From Acidiferrobacteraceae bacterium (lineage in GTDB: Bacteria; Pseudomonadota; Gammaproteobacteria; Arenicellales; UBA868): a DNA stretch of 64,000 nt. The position numbers were made by a program, and so were the translations under genes. The stretch covers positions 14,843 through 78,842 of the forward strand of contig PBOB01000002.1 in NCBI GenBank assembly GCA_002724185.1, read 5' to 3'. The notes under the pieces were generated by a model, which was given only the letters and a program-made list of their open reading frames with translations, ran no database searches and was not told the DNA's origin. Shown piece after piece: positions 56,363-62,830 of this stretch (positions are counted from its first letter, which is position 1; every line of letters begins with the position of its first letter).

Positions 56363-56389
56363 GCGCCCACGTAAGTGGGCGTCTTCTTT
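56363..56389 (+). terminator. Rho-independent terminator of the 56241 small gene
   Basis: CGCCCAC (56364-56370) and GTGGGCG (56375-56381) form a perfect 7-bp stem closed by the GNRA-type loop GTAA, followed by TCTTCTTTA. Just upstream a second hairpin, CAGTGA with TCACTG (56330-56347), is also present. The predicted transcript is about 180 nt. Confidence 0.75.
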
Positions 56390-56438
56390 ACGATGGGAGT
56401 TTGTTTCAGCGTTGCAAAATTAGGAGGCTAGTAAGCGC

Positions 56439-56705
56439 CTAACCGTGTGTTTGCAGTAAGTGTCTTATAATTTCGTCAGATTCACTGAGCCAGCAGTCTT
56501 TACCGTTGTCTGCTATATAGTAGAGTACAGGTACAGTGGCCCTCCCACAGTTAGCCACTAATCGTTTCTTGTACTGTTTTGAAGTTGAAATATTACGGTA
56601 GTCTATATGTATACCTAGCTCATCAATTATGTCTATGACAATTTCGCAATAATGGCATTTATTTCGGATATAAAGTTCTCGAATGTTTTTCAATGCTCCG
56701 CTCAC
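56439..56705 (-). CDS. Glutaredoxin-like thioredoxin-fold protein
   Basis: 88 aa protein with the redox motif CHYC at about residues 17-20, a second helix (IVIDIIDELGIHIDYRNIS), the cis-Pro segment ATVPVLYY near residue 60 and a C-terminal helix (ESDEIIRHLLQTHG). This is the glutaredoxin / GST N-terminal fold. It would reduce disulphides or glutathionylated proteins; gshA elsewhere in the window supplies glutathione. The start is uncertain: GTG 56705 or the TTG four codons later, which has a purine tract before it. It lies alone, transcribed toward the small-gene terminator. Confidence 0.7.
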   Translation of the reverse strand: MSGALKNIRELYIRNKCHYCEIVIDIIDELGIHIDYRNISTSKQYKKRLVANCGRATVPVLYYIADNGKDCWLSESDEIIRHLLQTHG

Positions 56706-56838
56706 CCTGATATTGTACTGTTCTTCGGTAGCAAAAGTGTTATTAATTGCGTATTAATGCAAAATCATATAGGCACAGAAGGTTGTTTATTATTGATCCT
56801 GATGAATCTATCAATTTACCAAAGGAGACTTACTCATA

Positions 56839-57186
56839 TTGCCAGAGGATAAACTACTCAGTTTTGCGCAAAAACTTTTTCCAGTGTTACTGTTAGTTAT
56901 TCCCGTTTCCTGGATTGCGATGGGTTATTGGTTTCTCGACAATACCAAAGTAGAGGTTAGTCAGGTATATATCGTCGTTTGGCTAATTACGGGTCTAATT
57001 CCATGGCTAATGGTCTGGTATATAGCAAGAATTATAGATAATTTTCAGTCATCGCTATATGGCGCTATTTTAAAATATAGTATCTTGGTTCGCCTCCTAG
57101 CAATTATTGCATTGGTAGTCGTTCCCGGAGTAATTTTTTTATTGGCAGTATTATTATTCATATGGAAGCGCTCCTTGATCTCCTAG
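56839..57186 (+). CDS. Small integral membrane protein, unknown function
   Basis: 115 aa with three strong hydrophobic segments (about residues 14-32, 41-62 and 84-110) and short polar loops; the middle has WLITGLIPWLMVWYIARI and the C-terminus ends in a basic WKRSLIS. There is no signal peptide beyond the first helix. It starts at TTG 56839, with AAAGGAG about 12 bases upstream, which is rather distant. No family is recognised. It sits in a run of small unknown genes, divergent from the glutaredoxin-like gene and convergent with the 63-residue protein gene. Confidence 0.5.
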   Translation: MPEDKLLSFAQKLFPVLLLVIPVSWIAMGYWFLDNTKVEVSQVYIVVWLITGLIPWLMVWYIARIIDNFQSSLYGAILKYSILVRLLAIIALVVVPGVIFLLAVLLFIWKRSLIS

Positions 57187-57262
57187 TATCTGCAATTCTC
57201 TCACTGACATTATGGTATCGTCAGGCTTCTGTGTTTTGCTATCTGTAACATCTATCAATCAA

Positions 57263-57290
57263 TGATGCAATAACACTGTTTATTGCATCA
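57263..57290. repeat. Perfect 11-bp inverted repeat at the 3' end of a small gene
   Basis: TGATGCAATAA (57263-57273) and TTATTGCATCA (57280-57290) pair completely around CACTGT. The right arm contains the stop codon of the small minus-strand gene at 57280. No T-run follows on either strand, so it may be a transcript-end stabiliser or weak bidirectional terminator between two convergent genes. Confidence 0.6.
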
Positions 57291-57471
57291 AGGTTAAGAT
57301 GCCGCTATGGTGCAAATGAATATTGAGTCTTCCGCTAAGCGTCTCCGCCAAAGCGTTTGTGATTGGAGGTGAAATCTCCAATGCATTCGCAAAAACACCG
57401 AGCGCAATAATAAGTAAAATAATTTTTGTTGATTTTTCAAGTTTTAGCTCATGTGTAACAGTTTTCTTCAT
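57280..57471 (-). CDS. Small membrane-associated protein, unknown function
   Basis: 63 aa: basic start MKKTVTHELKLEKSTK, one hydrophobic helix (IILLIIALGVFANAL), then a polar tail rich in Leu, Ser and His (LSGRLNIHLHHSG). A good ribosome site supports expression (GAGGA about 6 bases before ATG). It could be a single-pass inner-membrane protein or a small secreted protein. No family is recognised with confidence. Confidence 0.5.
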   Translation of the reverse strand: MKKTVTHELKLEKSTKIILLIIALGVFANALEISPPITNALAETLSGRLNIHLHHSGILTLMQ

Positions 57472-57792
57472 GATGATTCCTCGTAAATATTGTTTGTTGG
57501 GTTTCTCATGGTGCTCTCATTAAAGATAGGTCAAAATAAGTTCGCTTTTTTGGCGGCGAGATTCTAGTAATTATAGGAATATATACCAGACTAGGTGTTC
57601 TAGCCTGTATTTTTAAGGAGACAGTTAGCATCCTTTATATGCATGCTAATTGTTTCGATGTATGTCTGGATGATAGGGTACGGTTAGAAATAAGTCGCTT
57701 CAAATATTAGGTGGGGGTGATTAAGCGAATGCGATAATCTAAGGGTTTTACGTGCTTGAAAATACTAAGACAAAATAATTACGCTGTAGTGT
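57472..57792. other. Intergenic region, 321 bases
   Basis: No reading frame with a ribosome site was found. A partly matched hairpin lies at 57587-57607 (CAG-A-CTAG with CTAG-C-CTG around GTGTT) followed by TATTTTTAA, which resembles a + strand terminator, but no + strand gene precedes it directly. The upstream part probably contains the promoter of the small minus-strand gene at 57280. Confidence 0.35.
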
Positions 57793-58095
57793 TCACACCT
57801 TCTTTTTTGGGATAGTTCTCTGATTTAGGTCTTCGATTAGAGTGCCGCAGTAATGCACCACCTCTTCTTTAGTTCCTTGCCGATATCCAGTGACTTCAGA
57901 TACTGTATTTGCGACAACGTATCGGTAGCAGTTACCAGTTGCCGAGAGGCTGGGGAGCTCGGCTTTCTCAATCTTGACTACGACGTATTCTAGATGTGCG
58001 AATTGCTCACGGTCTAGCTCGATATCAGGCACCGTTTTTTTTATGATTGGCTTAGTTTCTGGCATTCGGCTGTCCGGTGCGGTAGTTGATGGCAT
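57793..58095 (-). CDS. Hypothetical protein
   Basis: 100 aa with no signal peptide or membrane segment: an acidic-basic mix with DIELDREQFAHLEYVVVKIEKAELPSL, two cysteines (about residues 56 and 82) and a lysine-rich C-terminus ending KKKV. A frame in another register overlaps its start and looks spurious. Start candidates are ATG 58095 and the ATG ten codons later; neither has a strong ribosome site. It is not recognised, and coding status is moderate at best. Confidence 0.35.
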   Translation of the reverse strand: MPSTTAPDSRMPETKPIIKKTVPDIELDREQFAHLEYVVVKIEKAELPSLSATGNCYRYVVANTVSEVTGYRQGTKEEVVHYCGTLIEDLNQRTIPKKKV

Positions 58096-58391
58096 GTCTC
58101 AGGTTTTGTGGCGCTTGGGGTGACACGGAACGTCGCCAGCCATCCGCGAGAGCTTTGTTTCTCATCAAAAGCGTGGTTGGAAAGACATAATTTGTAGTGA
58201 TTTTAATAGTTTGTAGTGGAAATTGCACGCATTTCCTAACTATTTGCACATTTAGGGAGCCTAATAGCTCGATTCTAGAGCTTTGATTCGCCCACGATAG
58301 GCATATGCCTTGCATCGAACCCCAGCAAAATAACGGTTTACAGTAGGAATTCAAATTCTAAAAGTAGTCAGGCTCGCTCTATCGATTTTCG

Positions 58392-58479
58392 TCTGATTGG
58401 CGTAAATCAGAAACTTTACCAATGGGGCTCATATTATTGTAGACATAAATCCTTAACGAGGGTAGGTTGTGTGACACAC
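58392..58479. promoter_or_regulatory. Two inverted repeats upstream of the ABC transporter operon (candidate operators)
   Basis: TCTGATTGGCGTAAATCAGA (58392-58411) is a 7-bp perfect dyad with a 6-base centre, and GTGTGACACAC (58469-58479) is a perfect 5-bp dyad around one A. Both lie within 140 bases of the binding-protein start, in a 434-base region (58096-58529) without a convincing gene. They could bind repressors or activators of amine uptake. No clear -35/-10 pair was identified. Confidence 0.4.
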
Positions 58480-58529
58480 GTCTAATTATAGAAACCGCAA
58501 TATATGTCAAGTTTGACGAGGAGGATCAA

Positions 58530-59669
58530 ATGGATAATCGCAGCAGCCTTAGGCAACGCTACATGCAGCCGATCAATAGACGGAAGTTTCTTAAGCAGCT
58601 AGGCCTAGCCGGGGTAAGTTTGGCGGCAGTGCCGGGTATGCAGTTTGCCCGCGCGGCCGATAAGCCAACTTACTTCACTTGGGGTGGGTATAACGATGAT
58701 AATTTTTTTGGCGCTGGGGAGGTTGTTACTTCGGGTCCATTTGCGGATAAGTATGGTGGCCCACCAAACTATGCAATTTTCGGCGATGCAGAAGAAGGCC
58801 TAACTAAGATGAAGGCAGGATTTGTCGTAGATGCAGTCCACCCGTGCAGTACCGATGTTATTCGTTGGAGAGAGACTGGTTTGTTCCAAGCATGGGATAA
58901 TGACCAATTGTTGCATCTAAATGATATTTTCCCACAGTTGAGTAAAATGCATGGCGCTCAGGATTACCGTGGCCAGTGGTTTTTACCAATCGAGTGGGGT
59001 GCAACGTCCATTACTTATCGAACTGACTTAGTTGATATTCAGCCAGAAGATGAATCATGGGAAATGCTTTTCGATCCGAGATATAAAGGTAAGATAGCGG
59101 TGATTGATAGTGCGGCTGATACATGGTATTGCATGGCGATCTTGGCGGGCGTTGATCTAATGCAGCCAATGTCTGATGCAGATATTGAAAAAACTAACAT
59201 ATTGATGAAGAAGTTAAGGCCGCAAGTTAGAATGTTTACGAACGACATGACATCACTTGGGCAGGCCCTAGCTTCAGGTGAGGTTGTCATGGCTATCAGT
59301 TGGAACGAAACTCCCGTTGGGTTATGGTGGGAAGGTCATCCAGTGAGATTTGCAAGCCCCAAAGAGGGCACAATGACTTGGTTTTGTGGGCTGATGTTGC
59401 ATAAGGATGCGCCGAATTATAGTGGCGCACATGACATTGCTAATTCTCTTACATCTCCTGTAACTGGGCAATATCTAATGGAAAACTGGGGTTATGGACA
59501 CGCAAATCAGAAAGCATTCTCGATTACTGATCCAGATACTCTTGCAATTCTTGGCCTAGATGCCGATCCCGTAGCCTATATGGAGTCAGGAGTATTTGGA
59601 ATACCACAGTCCGACGAGGTAGAGACAAGGATTAATCGTGATTTTGAAGCTATTAAGACTGGCTTCTGA
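58530..59669 (+). CDS. ABC transporter substrate-binding protein, PotD-like, with Tat signal
   Basis: About 379 aa extracellular solute-binding protein of the spermidine/putrescine (PotD/PotF) type. The N-terminus has a twin-arginine signal: NRRKFLKQLG at residues 16-25, a hydrophobic stretch and an ARA cleavage region, so it is exported folded. The mature part starts KPTYFTWGGYNDD, then has the PotD-like IEWGATSITYRTDL and WNETPVGLWWEGHPVRFASPKEG. ATG 58530 is preceded by GAGGAGG; an upstream in-frame GTG at 58467 is unlikely. The ligand could be a polyamine, but the MttB-family gene in the same operon favours a quaternary or methylated amine. Confidence 0.88.
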   Translation: MDNRSSLRQRYMQPINRRKFLKQLGLAGVSLAAVPGMQFARAADKPTYFTWGGYNDDNFFGAGEVVTSGPFADKYGGPPNYAIFGDAEEGLTKMKAGFVVDAVHPCSTDVIRWRETGLFQAWDNDQLLHLNDIFPQLSKMHGAQDYRGQWFLPIEWGATSITYRTDLVDIQPEDESWEMLFDPRYKGKIAVIDSAADTWYCMAILAGVDLMQPMSDADIEKTNILMKKLRPQVRMFTNDMTSLGQALASGEVVMAISWNETPVGLWWEGHPVRFASPKEGTMTWFCGLMLHKDAPNYSGAHDIANSLTSPVTGQYLMENWGYGHANQKAFSITDPDTLAILGLDADPVAYMESGVFGIPQSDEVETRINRDFEAIKTGF

Positions 59670-59709
59670 CATATCGATCTGCGATATCAATATATCATAA
59701 GCCTTAGGA

Positions 59710-59743
59710 GCGGCGGAGTTAGTATGATAACTAACTCCGCCGC
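59710..59743 (+). repeat. Strong hairpin between binding-protein and permease genes
   Basis: A 14-bp perfect stem (59710-59723 with 59730-59743; core GGCGGAGTTAGT with ACTAACTCCGCC) closes on the 6-base loop ATGATA. No T-run follows. Such intercistronic hairpins after the binding-protein gene commonly stabilise the upstream mRNA and let the binding protein be made in excess over the permeases. The region 59670-59879 otherwise has no gene. Confidence 0.8.
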
Positions 59744-59879
59744 CCACTACTTATTAGGCCAGCAGATAATCTTGATTTAGCTCTGGCGTCATACCCTCGA
59801 TGGCATGCCATACATGCCGCAAATTGATTGTGCGCCTAGCTCAGTAAGTAACAAATACTGCGTGTAAACTATTCGTTAT

Positions 59880-60782
59880 ATGAATATTTATCATAAGACT
59901 ACTCAAAAGCTTCGGAGGAAGTTGCAGCGAAGCGAAAGTCTAAAGGGATACTTGCTTCTGTCGCCAACGATACTCGTGATGGCTGGCATTATGCTGATTC
60001 CATTTATTGGGATGATTATTTTGAGCTTATGGACACAAATAGGTTATGCAAAATTTGATACTACTCTGACTTTAAATAACTTCATTGTCGTATTTACAAA
60101 TGAGATGTATAGGGTCCTTTTTAGTCGCTCATTAGTCGTTTCAGCAATGACTACTTTTCTTACAGTCCTATTGGCATATCCTATGGCGTATTTTGTTGCG
60201 TTTCACGTACAACGTAGGAAATTATTGTGGATCATTCTGATGACATTACCGTTTTGGACAAGTTATTTGTTGCGTGTTTTTGCTTGGAAAGTAATTCTTG
60301 GATATAACGGAGTTATCAATTCAGGCCTGTTGTGGTTGGGAATCATTAACGAGCCTATTACGCTGCTTCTATATAACCCAAGCGCTGTTATAATCACTCT
60401 AACGCATGCTTGGGCTGCGTTCGCGATTCTGCCAATTTATGTGTCACTTGAAAAAATTGATCGCTCACTGCTAGAGGCGGCTACTGATCTAGGGGATAGT
60501 CCTCTTGCGCGCTTTTTTCGTATAACACTTCCACTGTCTTTACCTGGTGTTGTCGCGGCCACCGTGCTAATTTTTATACCTACTGTTGGAGATTATGTAA
60601 CACCTTCGCTAGTCGGAGGCTCCGATGGATACATGATTGCCAATGCGATACAGTTCCAGTTTGGTCGGGGGAGTAATTGGCCTCTAGGTGCTGCACTATC
60701 ACTATCATCGATGGCTGTAGTGACCGTCATTACAATAGTATATTTTCTAGTTTCTAAGACCCTTACTCAGAATATCCGCTGA
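59880..60782 (+). CDS. ABC transporter permease, PotB-like
   Basis: 300 aa permease with six predicted helices. The first is LLLSPTILVMAGIMLIPFIGMIILSLW near residues 25-50; the cytoplasmic EAA loop is LLEAATDLGDSPLARFFRITLPLSLPGVVA (about residues 198-227), matching PotB/PotH-type permeases. It pairs with the next permease to form the channel. There is no obvious ribosome site at ATG 59880. It is the second gene of the operon, after the intercistronic hairpin. Confidence 0.92.
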   Translation: MNIYHKTTQKLRRKLQRSESLKGYLLLSPTILVMAGIMLIPFIGMIILSLWTQIGYAKFDTTLTLNNFIVVFTNEMYRVLFSRSLVVSAMTTFLTVLLAYPMAYFVAFHVQRRKLLWIILMTLPFWTSYLLRVFAWKVILGYNGVINSGLLWLGIINEPITLLLYNPSAVIITLTHAWAAFAILPIYVSLEKIDRSLLEAATDLGDSPLARFFRITLPLSLPGVVAATVLIFIPTVGDYVTPSLVGGSDGYMIANAIQFQFGRGSNWPLGAALSLSSMAVVTVITIVYFLVSKTLTQNIR

Positions 60783-60804
60783 GACTCGACGAATAAAATA
60801 GCTT

Positions 60805-61629
60805 ATGAAAAATACTAGCCGGTCATTGCTTGTTTATGCATTCATATATCTGGGTTTTCTCTACATTCCAGTGCTATTCTTACCGTTATTCTCATTTAAT
60901 AATTCGATGTACTTCTCATTTCCATTGAGCGGGTTTACGTTTGAGTGGTATCGGGAGATGTTTAGAAACGAAGCAATGCATCAGTCACTATTTAATAGCA
61001 TTCGCGTAGGAGGTTTCGTGGCTCTGTTTAGTACCATCCTCGGGATATTTGGTGCCAAGGCGATAACACGTTATCGTATGAGAGGGAAAAAACCAGTGCT
61101 AGCTATCATTATGCTACCTTTAGTTATTCCAGAAATTATTGTAGCTGTAGCGCTGTTAATATTTATTTTGCAAGCTGGCGGCTCGTTATCGTTGTTATCA
61201 GTCGCATTGGGGCATGTGTTGCTTTGTGTGCCATTCTCAATTGCTGTACTTATTTCTAGATTTGAAGGTTTTGACCAATCAATGGAAGAAGCTTCAGCAG
61301 ATCTTGGGGAAAATTCATGGTGGACATTTTGGCGAGTGACCTTCCCTGTTGTTTTGCCTGGTATCGTTGCAAGTTTATTGTTGTGTTTTACGATTTCGTT
61401 TGATGAATTCATTGTCGCGTATTTCTTGAGCGGCACAGAGCCTACCTTGCCTGTTTATATGTGGAACCAGCTACGTTTTCCAAAACTTTTGCCGGGTGTC
61501 TTGGCTCTTGGTGCTTGTATTTTGCTGGCTTCTTTTATTGTTATTGCATTTGCTGAGTGGATTCGGCAGAGGAATAACAATATGGCCTTACGGCAATCAT
61601 TAGCATCTATGACCTCAAAAATCCGGTAA
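60805..61629 (+). CDS. ABC transporter permease, PotC-like
   Basis: 274 aa with six hydrophobic segments. The family segment LPLFSFNNSMYFSFPLSGFTFEWYREMF lies near residues 28-55, and the EAA motif is MEEASADLGENSWWTFWRVTFPVVLPGIVA (about residues 158-187). It is typical of PotC/PotI. It lies 22 bases after the PotB-like gene and 20 bases before the ATPase gene. It completes the heterodimeric permease. Confidence 0.92.
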   Translation: MKNTSRSLLVYAFIYLGFLYIPVLFLPLFSFNNSMYFSFPLSGFTFEWYREMFRNEAMHQSLFNSIRVGGFVALFSTILGIFGAKAITRYRMRGKKPVLAIIMLPLVIPEIIVAVALLIFILQAGGSLSLLSVALGHVLLCVPFSIAVLISRFEGFDQSMEEASADLGENSWWTFWRVTFPVVLPGIVASLLLCFTISFDEFIVAYFLSGTEPTLPVYMWNQLRFPKLLPGVLALGACILLASFIVIAFAEWIRQRNNNMALRQSLASMTSKIR

Positions 61630-61649
61630 ATATTCTTAGATCAATTGCC

Positions 61650-62717
61650 ATGGATCATATCAAAATATTATCGGTTTCAAAGTGCTTTGGCGAAGTAATA
61701 GCGGTTAATGATGTTTCTATAAACATCAAGAAGGGCGAATTTTTCTCGTTGCTGGGACCCTCAGGTTGCGGAAAGACCACGCTACTAAGATTGCTAGCTG
61801 GGTTCGAAATGCCAGACAAGGGAGAGATCATAATTGATGGGATAGAAATGAACGGGGTGCCACCGCACCAAAGACCGACGAATATGGTGTTTCAGAGTTA
61901 CGCTATCTTTCCTCATTTAGATGTTACAGCAAACGTCGCATACGGCCTTCGCAAAAGCGGACTCTCAAAAGCGCAGATTACGCAACGAGTAACAGAGGCG
62001 CTTGAGTTGGTCAAGTTATCAGGCTACGAGGCGAGAAAATCTAATGAGCTTTCTGGGGGGCAACGACAACGTGTAGCATTAGCGAGAGCGCTGATCATGA
62101 GGCCTAAGGTACTACTGCTTGACGAACCGTTGGGCGCTCTTGATAAGAAGCTTCGTGAGGAGATGCAGATTGAACTCCGAACATTGCAAGAGCAGATTGG
62201 AATAACTTTTGTATTTGTGACTCACGATCAGGAGGAAGCTCTAACGATGTCGGATCGAATGGCTGTTATGGGTGATGGAATCATCCAGCAGGTCGGGACA
62301 CCTCGAGAGATTTACGAGCAACCAGTGTCTCGGACAGTCGCGACCTTCATCGGTAATATAAACTTGCTTGAAGGTATTGTGCTAAGTCGTAGTAGTGCAG
62401 CACTGAGCGTAGAGCTACCTATATTTGGGAAAGTCGAAATAAGAAATTCTGGACCTGGAAGAGCAGTAGGAGAAACAGTCTCATGTGTAATACGACCCGA
62501 AAATTTATCTATTGGAGCTAGCCCAACTGATTCTAGTATCGGTGTGATTTTGCAGCGTTCTGCCTATTTCGGAAAATCCACTTATTTTATCGTTCGCGCC
62601 GAAGATAGTTCGATTGAGATAACAGTGTCTATGCAAAATTCCCGCGTTGCACCTCAAGCAGGGAGTCATCTATGGATAAGCTGGGATAGTTCAGATCTAG
62701 TAATACTGGACGAGTAG
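61650..62717 (+). CDS. ABC transporter ATP-binding protein, PotA-like
   Basis: 355 aa ATPase. Walker A is LGPSGCGKTTLLRLLAGFEMP (about residues 35-55). The Q-loop lies in PTNMVFQSYAIFPHLDV. The signature LSGGQRQRVALARALIMRPKVLLLDEPLGALDKKLREEM includes Walker B; the His switch is in FVTHDQEEALTMSD. The C-terminal 120 residues form a TOBE/MOP-like regulatory domain (VIRPENLSI). It drives import by the two permeases. The MttB-family gene follows within about 100 bases, probably in the same operon. Confidence 0.93.
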   Translation: MDHIKILSVSKCFGEVIAVNDVSINIKKGEFFSLLGPSGCGKTTLLRLLAGFEMPDKGEIIIDGIEMNGVPPHQRPTNMVFQSYAIFPHLDVTANVAYGLRKSGLSKAQITQRVTEALELVKLSGYEARKSNELSGGQRQRVALARALIMRPKVLLLDEPLGALDKKLREEMQIELRTLQEQIGITFVFVTHDQEEALTMSDRMAVMGDGIIQQVGTPREIYEQPVSRTVATFIGNINLLEGIVLSRSSAALSVELPIFGKVEIRNSGPGRAVGETVSCVIRPENLSIGASPTDSSIGVILQRSAYFGKSTYFIVRAEDSSIEITVSMQNSRVAPQAGSHLWISWDSSDLVILDE

Positions 62718-62779
62718 GAGATAGTGTTGCAGACTGAATCACAGTTTGTGATTAATGCATATGCCGCAGGGGAAGTTAC

Positions 62780-62830
62780 ATGGAGAATAAATTAAAGACG
62801 CGAAGCAAGAGGCGCAACCCAAGTGGTTAG
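62780..62830 (+). CDS. Short leader frame overlapping the start of the MttB-family gene
   Basis: ATG 62780 has a strong ribosome site (AGGGGA about 7 bases upstream) but the frame ends after 16 basic residues at TAG 62828-62830. That stop overlaps GTG 62823, the first possible start of the MttB-family frame, which is in a different register. The Arg/Lys-rich peptide (KTRSKRRNP) resembles the basic N-terminus usual in that family. It is either a coupled leader peptide, or the true start separated from the gene by a one-base frameshift. Confidence 0.4.
   Translation: MENKLKTRSKRRNPSG

Noticed and set aside
58052-58354. 100-codon minus-strand frame upstream of the hypothetical gene at 57793
   Set aside because: Overlaps that gene in another register, has no ribosome site, and the translation shows no domain, signal or periodicity.
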